Shown in pieces: positions 24,653 through 32,306 of a stretch of 64,000 bases of DNA. The stretch covers positions 1-64,000 of the forward strand of contig NZ_VWRQ01000005.1 of NCBI RefSeq assembly GCF_008635795.1, written 5' to 3'. How positions within the stretch are numbered: the first letter of the stretch is position 1; every line of letters starts with the position of its first letter. Under the pieces are notes generated by a model that was not told where the DNA came from, ran no database searches, and was given only the letters and a program-made list of their open reading frames with translations. This DNA is from Paenibacillus tepidiphilus (GTDB taxonomy: Bacteria; Bacillota; Bacilli; Paenibacillales; Paenibacillaceae). The position numbers and the translations under genes are program-made.

Positions 24653-24946
24653 CCTTCTTGCTTCACTAGCCATCTACTACTGCAACATTCTAATTTCATA
24701 AAAAATACTGCTGCTATCGAAATTCTACTTCTACTACCTTCTACTTTTCTTCTACCATCTGCTTCAGCAACTATCTTGCTTCTGTAAACCCGCTCCAACT
24801 TCCATCTGCCTCCTCCATATTAATCCATATATTCCGAATGAACGGTTCTCCTATGCTTAATCCGTGGTTTATGTGGATAGATACATGATTGAGTTAGGTG
24901 ATCAGGAATGTGAATAGGTATGTGGTGAGGTTTTGGCTTTGTATGT

Positions 24947-24979
24947 ATTATTGTGAATTTTTCATATGTTGAAAGTAGG
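24947..24979 (+). repeat. Dispersed motif copy 1: TTATTGTGAATTTTTCATATG
   Basis: Shares the core TATTGTGAATTTTTCATATG, followed by TTGA, with copies at 25342 and 36981. The centre TGAATTTTTCA is a near-palindrome. Confidence 0.75.
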
Positions 24980-25305
24980 TGCATAAGAACGTGGGATTAG
25001 GAATGATTGCATGTGATGATTGATAGATGAAGGTGAGTAACGATTTGATGGTTCACTGAATGTTCAGCGGGTTGAATGGTGGGTGGCCAGTAAGTGGGAT
25101 GTTTTTGGTGAAGTGATGGATTTGAGGCGGAAGATACAGGATTAATTGGTTTGTAAAGCACGGTTAGAATGTTCAATACAAAGAAATAAATAAAGAATTT
25201 GATTTAGATTTGACAGCCTTGTTAGACTGATTTGTTTTAGACTGATTTGTTTGAAGCAGTGTTTTAGGGCGCAGACTTTTTTGATCTGGTCGCCATAACT
25301 ATAGA

Positions 25306-25332
25306 TTATTGTGAAAAATTTCAGCGGACTAT
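25306..25332 (+). repeat. Dispersed motif, degenerate copy
   Basis: TTATTGTGAAAAATTTCAGC keeps the left arm and the palindromic centre, but not the CATATGATGA right arm. Confidence 0.4.
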
Positions 25333-25341
25333 TATGAGTTT

Positions 25342-25373
25342 CTATTATGAATTTTTCATATGATGATATTAGG
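25342..25373 (+). repeat. Dispersed motif copy 2: CTATTATGAATTTTTCATATG
   Basis: The same core as copy 1, with the right arm ATGATATTAGG. Confidence 0.75.
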
Positions 25374-25579
25374 GAATATTAATGCTTGAGTTGATATTTG
25401 AGAATCAATGCTTAAACAGTAGTAAAATCCCATCACTAACAAAGAGGCCTTGCCCAAACAGTCGCAGCATTTCAGTGGATACTCCGAATGAGGCGTTCCT
25501 GATCAATACCTATAGTTAGCAAATTATTAGCACTTCTTGCCGGTATTACACCAGCCAGTCTTGTCTGCGAAGAAGATAG

Positions 25580-25830
25580 TACCGAAGGTAGGCGAAGTGA
25601 AGATCGATGGTATCAAAGTAGGTGATGCGTATGTAGACGATGTGAAGATCGATGGTATCAAAGTAGGGATGCGTATGTAGACGATGTGAAGATCGATGGT
25701 ATCAAAGTAGGGATGCGTATGTAGATGGTGTTAAAGTAATTGGCGCTAAAGGTCGGCGATGTGAAGATCGATGGTGTCAAAGTAGGTGATGCGAATGTAG
25801 ATGGTGTTAGTGTAGATGATGTAGATGGTA
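25580..25830 (+). repeat. Decayed 44-45-bp tandem repeat
   Basis: GAAGATCGATGGTATCAAAG starts at 25599, 25644 and 25688 and, with GTGTCAAAG, at 25763. In one frame copy 1 reads VKIDGIKVGDAYVDD. Copies 2 and 3 lack one base (GTAGGGATG for GTAGGTGATG), which breaks that frame and brings in a stop. Confidence 0.8.
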
Positions 25831-25993
25831 CACAAGGTAAACGATGAAAGGTTAGTATGGCTGTGATGATCGGACATAGACTGCTCCGCAGACACGTGGT
25901 ATGGATATAGATAGAACAAGCCGTAGCAGATAGTGGTATCGACGTCGGTGGTATTTAGCTTCATTTAGCCATCATTAGGCTGCATTCCCGGTG

Positions 25994-26180
25994 CTAGTTG
26001 GATTTCCGCCACTTATTTCTTGCGTTTCGGGTCATTTTCCAACTCTAGTTGGATTTCCGCCATCTAATTTGACCATAATACGCCCTAATCATGGATTTCA
26101 GTCCAATTAAGTGGCGATTATCGAACTAGATCATCACAAACCGCAAAAATGAGCAATTTAAGTGGCTAAAATCAAACTAG
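25994..26180. repeat. Four-copy repeat, two direct then two inverted (CTAGTTGGATTTCCGCCACT)
   Basis: Copies at 25994-26018 and 26045-26070 point one way; 26105-26129 and 26154-26180 point the other (TAAGTGGC...ACTAG). Each is about 25 bp. No open frame is associated. Confidence 0.8.
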
Positions 26181-26344
26181 TACTTTGACCAAGCCAAATC
26201 TAAAGATGGTATGCCTGACATCCCCCGACCATACTCGCTAGTTAGACGGTGCACAGCTGCAATTTGATGCGGTCAAGGTTTTAGCGCGGAGCGAACAGCT
26301 CCAGTAGGAAACTATCCATAATACTACGGGTTTGCAGAACACAA

Positions 26345-26379
26345 GAAGCAGTGCCCCGATTCTGCCAGGACACTGCTTC
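26345..26379 (-). terminator. Terminator of the YflT-like gene
   Basis: GAAGCAGTG/CACTGCTTC 9-bp stem, with TTCTTGTGTT following on the minus strand. Confidence 0.75.
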
Positions 26380-26415
26380 GATTCACAAAATTATTATGGG
26401 ATGATATACCGGTCA

Positions 26416-27048
26416 TTACAGCCGGTTACGATTGTAGAATTCCGGATCAACCGTTGGATCTACGGTTCCACGGCTGTCGATTGTGCCCGGAGCCACAGGC
26501 TGTTCAGAGGTTACAGTACCGCGGTCCACAGGTGTGGTCCCAGGGTAGAGCGTGTTATAACGGTCGCTGTTCAGGGAACCGGAGGAGCGGAAGACATCAT
26601 GGATCGTCTGCCCTCTTCTGTTCTCTTCTACCAGGACCAGAATGTCGCCTCTGTCGACAAAAGTCTCGTATTCTCTGGCCTCATCTTCAGGAATACCGAG
26701 TCCGATCAGGCCGCCGACAAGTCCGCCAGCTCCGGCACCGATAGCCGCACCGGTCAGCGTAGCAACGATCGGCCCTGCAGCCAATATCGGTCCAATGCCC
26801 GGTATGGCCAGCGCACCGATGCCGGCCAGAAGCCCGGCCACCCCGCCTACTACACCGCCGGTAGCCGCACCAGTCGCTACGCCTTCCGGTGCAAGCGTCC
26901 CGGTATCCTCGGATATATTCTTTAAATCATCGCGGTCTCGTGTGATAACTGAAATGTCGTCGGTAGGAACGCCTCTGCTTTGCAGTTCTTCAATTGCTCT
27001 GGTCGCTTCTTGTTCCGTCGCAAAAACACCTACAATTTTGTTAGTCAC
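26416..27048 (-). CDS. General stress protein, YflT-like, with glycine-zipper core
   Basis: 210 aa with a GTG start behind AAGGAGGG. The N-terminal YflT/GsP17M-like domain (IVGVFATEQEATRAIEELQSR ... DISVITRDRDD, about residues 4-45) is followed by a long Gly/Ala-rich hydrophobic stretch with GxxxG spacing (about 55-120; GGVVGGVAGLLAG). Then come EDEAREYETFVDRGDILVLVE and a hydrophilic Pro/Thr-rich tail. Related Bacillus genes belong to the sigma-B general stress regulon, and a sigma-B-like promoter lies just upstream here. Monocistronic. Confidence 0.85.
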   Translation of the reverse strand: MTNKIVGVFATEQEATRAIEELQSRGVPTDDISVITRDRDDLKNISEDTGTLAPEGVATGAATGGVVGGVAGLLAGIGALAIPGIGPILAAGPIVATLTGAAIGAGAGGLVGGLIGLGIPEDEAREYETFVDRGDILVLVEENRRGQTIHDVFRSSGSLNSDRYNTLYPGTTPVDRGTVTSEQPVAPGTIDSRGTVDPTVDPEFYNRNRL

Positions 27049-27083
27049 TTGAAGCCCTCCTTCGTAATTGTGTTCGCTACTTA

Positions 27084-27108
27084 TTACCCGATAACAGGCA
27101 GATCAAAC
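27084..27108 (-). promoter_or_regulatory. Sigma-B-like promoter of the YflT-like gene
   Basis: Minus-strand GTTTGA (27103-27108), a 13-base spacer and GGGTAA (27084-27089) closely match the Bacillus sigma-B consensus (GTTTAA / GGGTAT, spacer 12-14). They lie 36 bases before the GTG. Confidence 0.6.
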
Positions 27109-27216
27109 AGCCGAATACAAGAATGGAGCAGCTTCAGGCAGCCTGCCTTCCAGCCTGCCAGCGGCGGATTCAAGCAATACAAGCGCCAAAGAAATAACAA
27201 GTTCGGCACAGGAGCT

Positions 27217-29706
27217 TTAGTTGCGCGGACGCACCCGGCTTGTCGGAATAGCCTCCAGCGGGTTATCCGGCCAATAATGCTTTGGATAGCGGCCCTTCAG
27301 ATCCTTTTTGACTTCAAAGTACGTGCTGCGCCAAAAGCTGGCCAGATCGGAGGTTACCTGAACCGGACGTCTGGCCGGAGATAACAGATGCAGCAGTACG
27401 GGCACCTTCCCACCGCCGATCCGCGGCGTGTCGAGCGCACCGAACATCTCCTGCAGCCTGACGGCAAGCACCGGTGCCTGTGGGTCGTTATAATCCAGCG
27501 CTACCCGTGATCCGCTGGGAACGGCAATATGTGTCGGGGCCTCCTTCTCCAGCACCTGGCGAGCCGGCCAGTCGAGCATGCCTTCCAGCGCTTTGGCGAG
27601 CGGCACCCGCTGCAGATCCCGCAGGTTGCGTATGCCCTGCAAATACGGACGCAGCCAATCACCAAGCCCGGCTGTCAACGCTTCGTCAGACATATCGGGC
27701 CAATCCGTGCGCAGCCGGCCGATAAAAGCCATCCGCTGCCGCAGCTGGACCGCGCCTTTGTCCCAAGGCAGCAGCTCTAGGCCCTCGGTGGCTATTACAG
27801 ACAGCAGCACCTCCTCAATCTCCTCCGCTGTCGGCCGTTCATGAGCCGTCTCCTTAAGCACCAAGGCGCCGAACCTTGTCCGCCTGCGCGCCTGTACACT
27901 ACCTGCGTCCTTGTCCCAGTACACTTCTCTTTCTTCGCTCAGCGCATCCTTATGCTGCAGCAGCAAATCCTCTTCTGGCAGCTCCGCCGCCAGAAGTATC
28001 CGCCCCTGGCCGGCGGCGTCATCCACGCCGGCCGCCACAATATAGGGCGAGCGCGCCAGCGGCTGCCCTTCCCGCAAGGCCGCCCCCCGGCCGCCGGAGA
28101 GCAGAAACGCGCCATCGCCGCGTTTCTGCCCCACCCGGTCGGGGTAGGCGAAGGACAGCAGCAGCCCGGCGGCGCTGCTGTCCACCGGCGCACCGGGCGC
28201 AAGCCCCAGCTGCGCCTGGAGGGCCCGGCTCTCGCGCTCCACCGCGCGCAAGAGCCCGGGGTCCGCTCCGCCCGTGTCGGCGGCGGAGCGCTCGTACCGG
28301 AGCAGCACCTCCACGCGCCGCGTGAGGTCGCTGTCCTGGGCAGCGGGACCCTTGAAGAGGTCCCGCTCCTGCAGCAGCGCCGCCAGCCGGCAGGCAAGCG
28401 GCGCTGCGCCAAGCTCTGCCGCGCGCAGCAGCATGTGCGCGGCGCGCGGATGCGCGCCCAGCGCGGCCATGCGGCGGCCGTGCGGCGTGATCGCGCCGCC
28501 GGCGTCCAGCGCGCCGAGCTGGCGCAGCAGCGCCGTGGCCTGCGCATATGGTGCGGCCGGCGGCGGGTCAAGCCAGAGCAGCGCGCCCGGCTCGCGCACG
28601 CCCCATAGCGCCAGCTCCAGTGCCAGCTGCGCCAGGTCGGTCTCCAGCATCTCCGGCACAGTGTTGTCCGGAAGGCGGGCATGCTCCGCCTCGCTCCACA
28701 GCCGGTAGCAGACGCCCGGTGCGGTACGGCCCGCCCGGCCGCGCCGCTGGTCGGCCGAAGCCTTCGATACCGGCACGGTTGCCAGGCGCGGCATGCCGGT
28801 GCGCGGGGAGAAGACCTGCGTCCGGCGCAGCCCGGTGTCGATTACAGTACGCACACCCTCAATGGTCAAGCTGGTCTCGGCAATCGAGGTTGCCAGCACC
28901 ACCTTTCGTTCGCCCGGCACGGCCGGGGCCACAGCGGCATCCTGCAGCTGCTGCGGAAGCTGCCCGTAGAGCGGGCGCAGTACCGTTCCCGGCGGCAGAG
29001 AGGCCCGGGACAGCTCGCTTTCGGTTCGGCGGATCTCCCGCTCGCCGGGCAGGAACACCAGCACATCTCCGCTTTGTTCCGCCAGCGCCCGGCGGACCCC
29101 CGCCGCTGCGGTCTGCTCCAGGATGGCGTCGCTGCGGGAAGGCACATACAGCGTCTCCACGGGATAGGTTCGTCCCGGGCAGTTCACCACCGGCGCTCCG
29201 CCGAGCAGGCCTGCGACGCGTTCCCCATCCAGCGTCGCCGACATGATCAGAATGCGCAGGTCCTCGCGCAGCACCGCCTGTGCTTCCAGCGCCAGGGCCA
29301 GCCCGAGATCGGCATGCAGACTGCGTTCATGGAATTCGTCGAAGATGACCAGACCGACATCACCAAGCGACGGGTCGCTTTGCAGCATGCGGGTGAGTAC
29401 TCCCTCTGTCACCACGACAATCCGGGTATGCTTGCCGACCCGGGTATCCTGCCGCATCCGGTAACCGACGGTCTGGCCGACGCTTTCCCCCATCGCAGCA
29501 GCCATATAGGAAGCTGCCGACCTGGCGGCCAGCCGCCGCGGCTCCAGCATCAGAATCGTCTTGCCGGCCAGCCACGGCTCATCCAGCAGCGCCGGGGGCG
29601 TTCCGGTCGTCTTGCCGGCGCCGGGTTCGGCAATCAGCACCGCCGCAGGGGCGGAATGAAATATCTGTTTCAATTCAGGTAATACCTGCGTAATTGGAAG
29701 CTGCAT
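27217..29706 (-). CDS. hrpB: ATP-dependent helicase HrpB
   Basis: 829 aa, the normal HrpB length. Motif I AEPGAGKTTGTPPALL, motif Ia MLEPRRLAARSAASYMA, motif II DEFHERSLHADLGLAL (DEFH rather than DEAH, as is usual in HrpB), motif III MSATLDG and motif VI RRGRAGRTAPGVCYRLW are followed by HA2/OB-fold-like regions and an HrpB C-terminal domain. The physiological RNA substrate is poorly known. ATG at 29706 has GGAGAG nine bases upstream; a TTG two codons earlier is too close. The middle (about 28,100-28,700) is markedly GC-richer than the ends. Confidence 0.93.
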   Translation of the reverse strand: MQLPITQVLPELKQIFHSAPAAVLIAEPGAGKTTGTPPALLDEPWLAGKTILMLEPRRLAARSAASYMAAAMGESVGQTVGYRMRQDTRVGKHTRIVVVTEGVLTRMLQSDPSLGDVGLVIFDEFHERSLHADLGLALALEAQAVLREDLRILIMSATLDGERVAGLLGGAPVVNCPGRTYPVETLYVPSRSDAILEQTAAAGVRRALAEQSGDVLVFLPGEREIRRTESELSRASLPPGTVLRPLYGQLPQQLQDAAVAPAVPGERKVVLATSIAETSLTIEGVRTVIDTGLRRTQVFSPRTGMPRLATVPVSKASADQRRGRAGRTAPGVCYRLWSEAEHARLPDNTVPEMLETDLAQLALELALWGVREPGALLWLDPPPAAPYAQATALLRQLGALDAGGAITPHGRRMAALGAHPRAAHMLLRAAELGAAPLACRLAALLQERDLFKGPAAQDSDLTRRVEVLLRYERSAADTGGADPGLLRAVERESRALQAQLGLAPGAPVDSSAAGLLLSFAYPDRVGQKRGDGAFLLSGGRGAALREGQPLARSPYIVAAGVDDAAGQGRILLAAELPEEDLLLQHKDALSEEREVYWDKDAGSVQARRRTRFGALVLKETAHERPTAEEIEEVLLSVIATEGLELLPWDKGAVQLRQRMAFIGRLRTDWPDMSDEALTAGLGDWLRPYLQGIRNLRDLQRVPLAKALEGMLDWPARQVLEKEAPTHIAVPSGSRVALDYNDPQAPVLAVRLQEMFGALDTPRIGGGKVPVLLHLLSPARRPVQVTSDLASFWRSTYFEVKKDLKGRYPKHYWPDNPLEAIPTSRVRPRN

Positions 29707-29722
29707 GTTCAATAACTCTCCA

Positions 29723-30031
29723 TTATCTATTCGGCATAATTACGGTCAACGCTTGTCCGCTTTCATTATCATGGGCGAAAAAGGCCGCAATTTCAAGCCA
29801 TTCAGCCAAATTGGTCACCCTCCTGACCGGACCCAAATACAACAAGCGCTCAGGGCCAGACACCGGACTTATCTCCGATGGTCGTGCGGCACGAAGTAGC
29901 CTTGGATACATGTCCTATTGCTTCGTTGAGTTCATTTTTATGAATGCTGATTTTCTTGTTTTCACTCCTGGCTCGAAAATAGGAAATGGCTCTGCCGGAT
30001 TCTCTTCTGTGTTTGCACCAAATTGATACAT
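29723..30031 (-). pseudogene. Small gene split by an in-frame amber codon
   Basis: One frame runs from an ATG at 30031 (MYQFGANTEENPAEPFPIFE...) to a TAG at 29915-29917, continues open as DMYPRLLRAARPSEISPVSG... and ends in TAA 16 bases before hrpB. In total about 101 sense codons plus one internal stop. The second part looks coding (ERLLYLGPVRRVTNLAEWLE, IAAFFAHDNESGQALTVIMP). Neither start has a good ribosome binding site. It is most simply a decayed conserved gene upstream of hrpB; amber readthrough or two short peptides are alternatives. The family is not recognised. Confidence 0.5.
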
Positions 30032-30075
30032 GAACTCTACGGGGCGCCCAAGTATTATGTACTCGTTAAATCAAA

Positions 30076-30110
30076 AAGGAGTTCCTCCCCTTAGGGACAA
30101 GAACTCCTCT
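30076..30110 (-). terminator. Terminator of the DUF1992 gene
   Basis: AGGAGTTC/GAACTCCT stem with inner pairing, followed by TTTTTGATTT on the minus strand. Confidence 0.88.
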
Positions 30111-30115
30111 ATACA

Positions 30116-30514
30116 CTATTTGTCATCGCTGAGCAACCGCTTGTGAATCTGCTCACCGTATTCTGCGTAAACCCCGCTGCTCTCCAGACCGCGCTCACCC
30201 AGCAGCTGCTGCAGCCTGAGCCGCTTGAGCGACAGCTTCGACTCCAGCTCCGTGCGTTCTGCGTCATTCCCGCTTCCGCTTGTGCGGCAAGCCGCCAGCA
30301 ATTCCTCAAGCGTCGCGCATTCCTTGCGCAGCAGCAATTCCTCCGGTAGCAGGCCGGCATTCTTCAAAATCTTGAAGGACATCCGCAGCTCTTCAGGTAC
30401 TCCAGAGAGATCATCGAGTTCCAGCGGACGGCCGGCTCCCGCCAGATCGTCAAAATCACCGCCGCGCATTGCCTCTTGAATCCGCTGTTCAGCCAGCCAC
30501 GACATAATCGCCAT
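30116..30514 (-). CDS. DnaJ-homologue subfamily C member 28-like protein (DUF1992)
   Basis: About 132 aa from the ATG at 30514, with GGGGG seven bases upstream; an in-frame TTG at 30532 is a poorer choice. The DUF1992 pattern is complete: SWLAEQRIQEAMRGGDFDDLAGAGRPLEL followed by LRMSFKILKNAGLLPEELLLRKE, then a helical charged C-terminus. Bacterial members are small stand-alone domains with no J-domain HPD motif, and their role is unknown. Monocistronic with its own terminator. Confidence 0.88.
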   Translation of the reverse strand: MAIMSWLAEQRIQEAMRGGDFDDLAGAGRPLELDDLSGVPEELRMSFKILKNAGLLPEELLLRKECATLEELLAACRTSGSGNDAERTELESKLSLKRLRLQQLLGERGLESSGVYAEYGEQIHKRLLSDDK

Positions 30515-30663
30515 TTCATCGCCCCCACGCAAGGTTAGTCGCTGTTCCGCTACATTGTATCACAGCCTGCGCCCTGATACATCCTTCATATGGAAGCTGG
30601 ACGAAAGCTTCTGGACGGAAGCTTCGAATTCTCCTTAGCATTGCTGCCTAAGACCGTCTGTTT

Positions 30664-30850
30664 GTTTCTGAACCAGTCATATATCCAGTGTATCTAAGAC
30701 TCGTTCCGAACCCCTCATATTTCCTGAACACCTACGTGTCGGGTCCGAACCTCTCATATTCCATGAATATACCTTCGAGCCGTTCCGAACCCCTCATATC
30801 CCATGCAGTTACCTTAGAGCCGCTTCCGAACCCTTCTATATTCCCATATA
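30664..30850. repeat. Tandem ~40-bp repeat (TTCCGAACCCCTCATAT)
   Basis: Copies at about 30704, 30743, 30782 and 30823, with a weaker one at 30668, each about 39-41 bases apart. They lie in the otherwise gene-free 350 bases between the DUF1992 gene and the DUF2087/GIY-YIG gene. Confidence 0.8.
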
Positions 30851-30881
30851 AGTCTTCAATTTGCTGTTCTCCAAGCCCCGC

Positions 30882-32105
30882 TTACCGCTGCTTATGATAT
30901 CCGTTGTCCCCGTATGGAGCCAGCTTCTCCAGCCACTTCTCCTCCAATTCGGCCAGCGGCTTACGGTATTTCAACGTTTCGGACGCTTCGGCTACGAAAT
31001 CCTCCTCCGGCTTGATTTGCTCCAGTATTTCAAAAACAACATTCCCGGAGCCGTACTCCTTCCAGTCCGCCTGCAATGCCTTATTGTCATGCAGTCCGGC
31101 ATCCAGCATAAATTTATGCTTATTCCATGCCCCATCCAGATTCATGCTGCTGCCGACCAGCGATTTGCCGTTGATGCTGTTATAAATTCTGTACACCCCC
31201 ATCGGGCGGTGAGTATGCGCATAGTTGTATCCCAGTTCCTTACGTTTATTCTTATCCATAGTATCCATTCTCCTGTCCGTATTCATGTTCTTGGGCGGAT
31301 CTTCAGTCTGTGTCCGCACCCAGTATCTGCTCCCGTCTTCCTCGCGGGCCAGCAATCCATAGTCAATCAAATAACGCCGCAGCAGCACATAATCATCGAA
31401 GGCCTCCTCCAGAATGGCGTTGACTTCTTTCTCCGTATAATCCCGGCCTGGCATAAAGCGCTGAATTAACTGGCGCAGAATTGCGGCTCTGCGCTTATGC
31501 TTGCGGGGGAATTCCGCGAGAGGTCCGTCCGGTCCCTCTTTAAAATAGCTGCCGATAATCTCCGCATATTCTTCTTCCGTTAAAATAATCTGCTTGTCCT
31601 GCACCGCTCCGCTTCGCGGTGTGCTGAGGAGCGGTGCGGAGACCCGGGGCTTCTCCTCCGCCAGCTCCATAATAGCCAGAAAGAGCTTCGCTTGCTTCAC
31701 CTTCTCCCGCAGTGTGAAGCGGTGGTTGCGTACTGTCGATGTGCTGCCGATTCCCAGCGCTTCAGCCGCTTCGTTGTCGCTTTGGCCTTGTGCGAACGAC
31801 TGAATCAGTCCTTTCTGCAGATCTGTCAGCCCGGTCTGCTTCTTATCCAGGCCAAGCAGCCAGTGGAACATCGTTCCGTGTGCTTCCGCCACATGCATAC
31901 CTGCGAACTTCTCCGCTTCATAAAACTGCTCACCCCGTTTATAAATAACGCCCTTCTCAAATTCCTCGCCGCACACCAGGCAGGTATAGAATAGGGAAGG
32001 CTCTCGCGTTTGGGCGACGTAACCGAGCTTCAGCTCTTTCATAGAAGCATCCCAGAAAGCATCGGTTATACCGCCGGAACCATTATTGGCAGGCAACCCC
32101 ATCAC
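30882..32105 (-). CDS. Multidomain protein: Cys pair + HTH + DUF2087 + GIY-YIG-like
   Basis: About 407 aa. Residues about 40-75 contain CLVCGEEFEKGVIY, a likely zinc knuckle half. About 90-145 is a LuxR-like helix-turn-helix (LTDLQKGLIQSFAQGQSDNE, then STVRNHRFTLREKVK). About 190-265 is DUF2087 (LAEFPRKHKRRAAILRQLIQ ... YVLLRRYLIDYGLLARE). From about 300 the end resembles GIY-YIG nucleases (MGVYRIYNSINGKSLVGSSMN ... WKEYGSGNVVFEILEQ), but with GVY..LVG in place of GIY..YIG. Start candidates (GTG 32105, ATG 32102, a later TTG) are not resolved. Probably a DNA-binding regulator; nuclease activity is doubtful. Confidence 0.75.
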   Translation of the reverse strand: MMGLPANNGSGGITDAFWDASMKELKLGYVAQTREPSLFYTCLVCGEEFEKGVIYKRGEQFYEAEKFAGMHVAEAHGTMFHWLLGLDKKQTGLTDLQKGLIQSFAQGQSDNEAAEALGIGSTSTVRNHRFTLREKVKQAKLFLAIMELAEEKPRVSAPLLSTPRSGAVQDKQIILTEEEYAEIIGSYFKEGPDGPLAEFPRKHKRRAAILRQLIQRFMPGRDYTEKEVNAILEEAFDDYVLLRRYLIDYGLLAREEDGSRYWVRTQTEDPPKNMNTDRRMDTMDKNKRKELGYNYAHTHRPMGVYRIYNSINGKSLVGSSMNLDGAWNKHKFMLDAGLHDNKALQADWKEYGSGNVVFEILEQIKPEEDFVAEASETLKYRKPLAELEEKWLEKLAPYGDNGYHKQR

Positions 32106-32257
32106 CTCTCATTATTAATATAGACATATTATCATTATGTTTATTTTTTTACAATCAAAATAACAAAACGTTTATTTTTACAATCTAACCACTACCGTTG
32201 TAGCGCTGCCCCGCTATCAGATGACGCACCGCATCTTTAGCTCTGTACACAGCAAAC

Positions 32258-32286
32258 AACCCCGGCGCCGTTAAGGTGCCGGGGTT
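32258..32286 (-). terminator. Hairpin after the SDR gene
   Basis: AACCCCGGCGCC pairs with GGTGCCGGGGTT (12 bp). No long T-run follows. Confidence 0.65.
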
Positions 32287-32306
32287 CGAAGCCTTGTTAA
32301 TGCAAA

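Larger units (their letters stand above)
24660..26340. other. 1.7-kb gene-free, strand-biased intergenic region
   Basis: No credible gene. To about 24,830 the plus strand is C/T-rich with little G; from about 24,845 to 25,960 it is G/A/T-rich with little C. It holds three copies of a TTATTGTGAA...TTCATATG motif, a decayed 44-45-bp tandem repeat and a four-copy inverted repeat family, listed separately. Confidence 0.75.

Noticed and set aside
25580..25830. Possible intact repeat-protein gene
   Set aside because: Shared one-base deletions and stops break every frame within about two repeats.
24199..26340. Firm assignment as the chromosome terminus
   Set aside because: The RTP-like gene suggests it, but genes on both sides run the same way, the local skew switch has the wrong sense, and no Bacillus-type Ter sequence was recognised by eye.
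30664..30850. Possible CRISPR array
   Set aside because: Repeats diverge too much, spacing unit equals the repeat itself with no unique spacers, and no cas genes are present.
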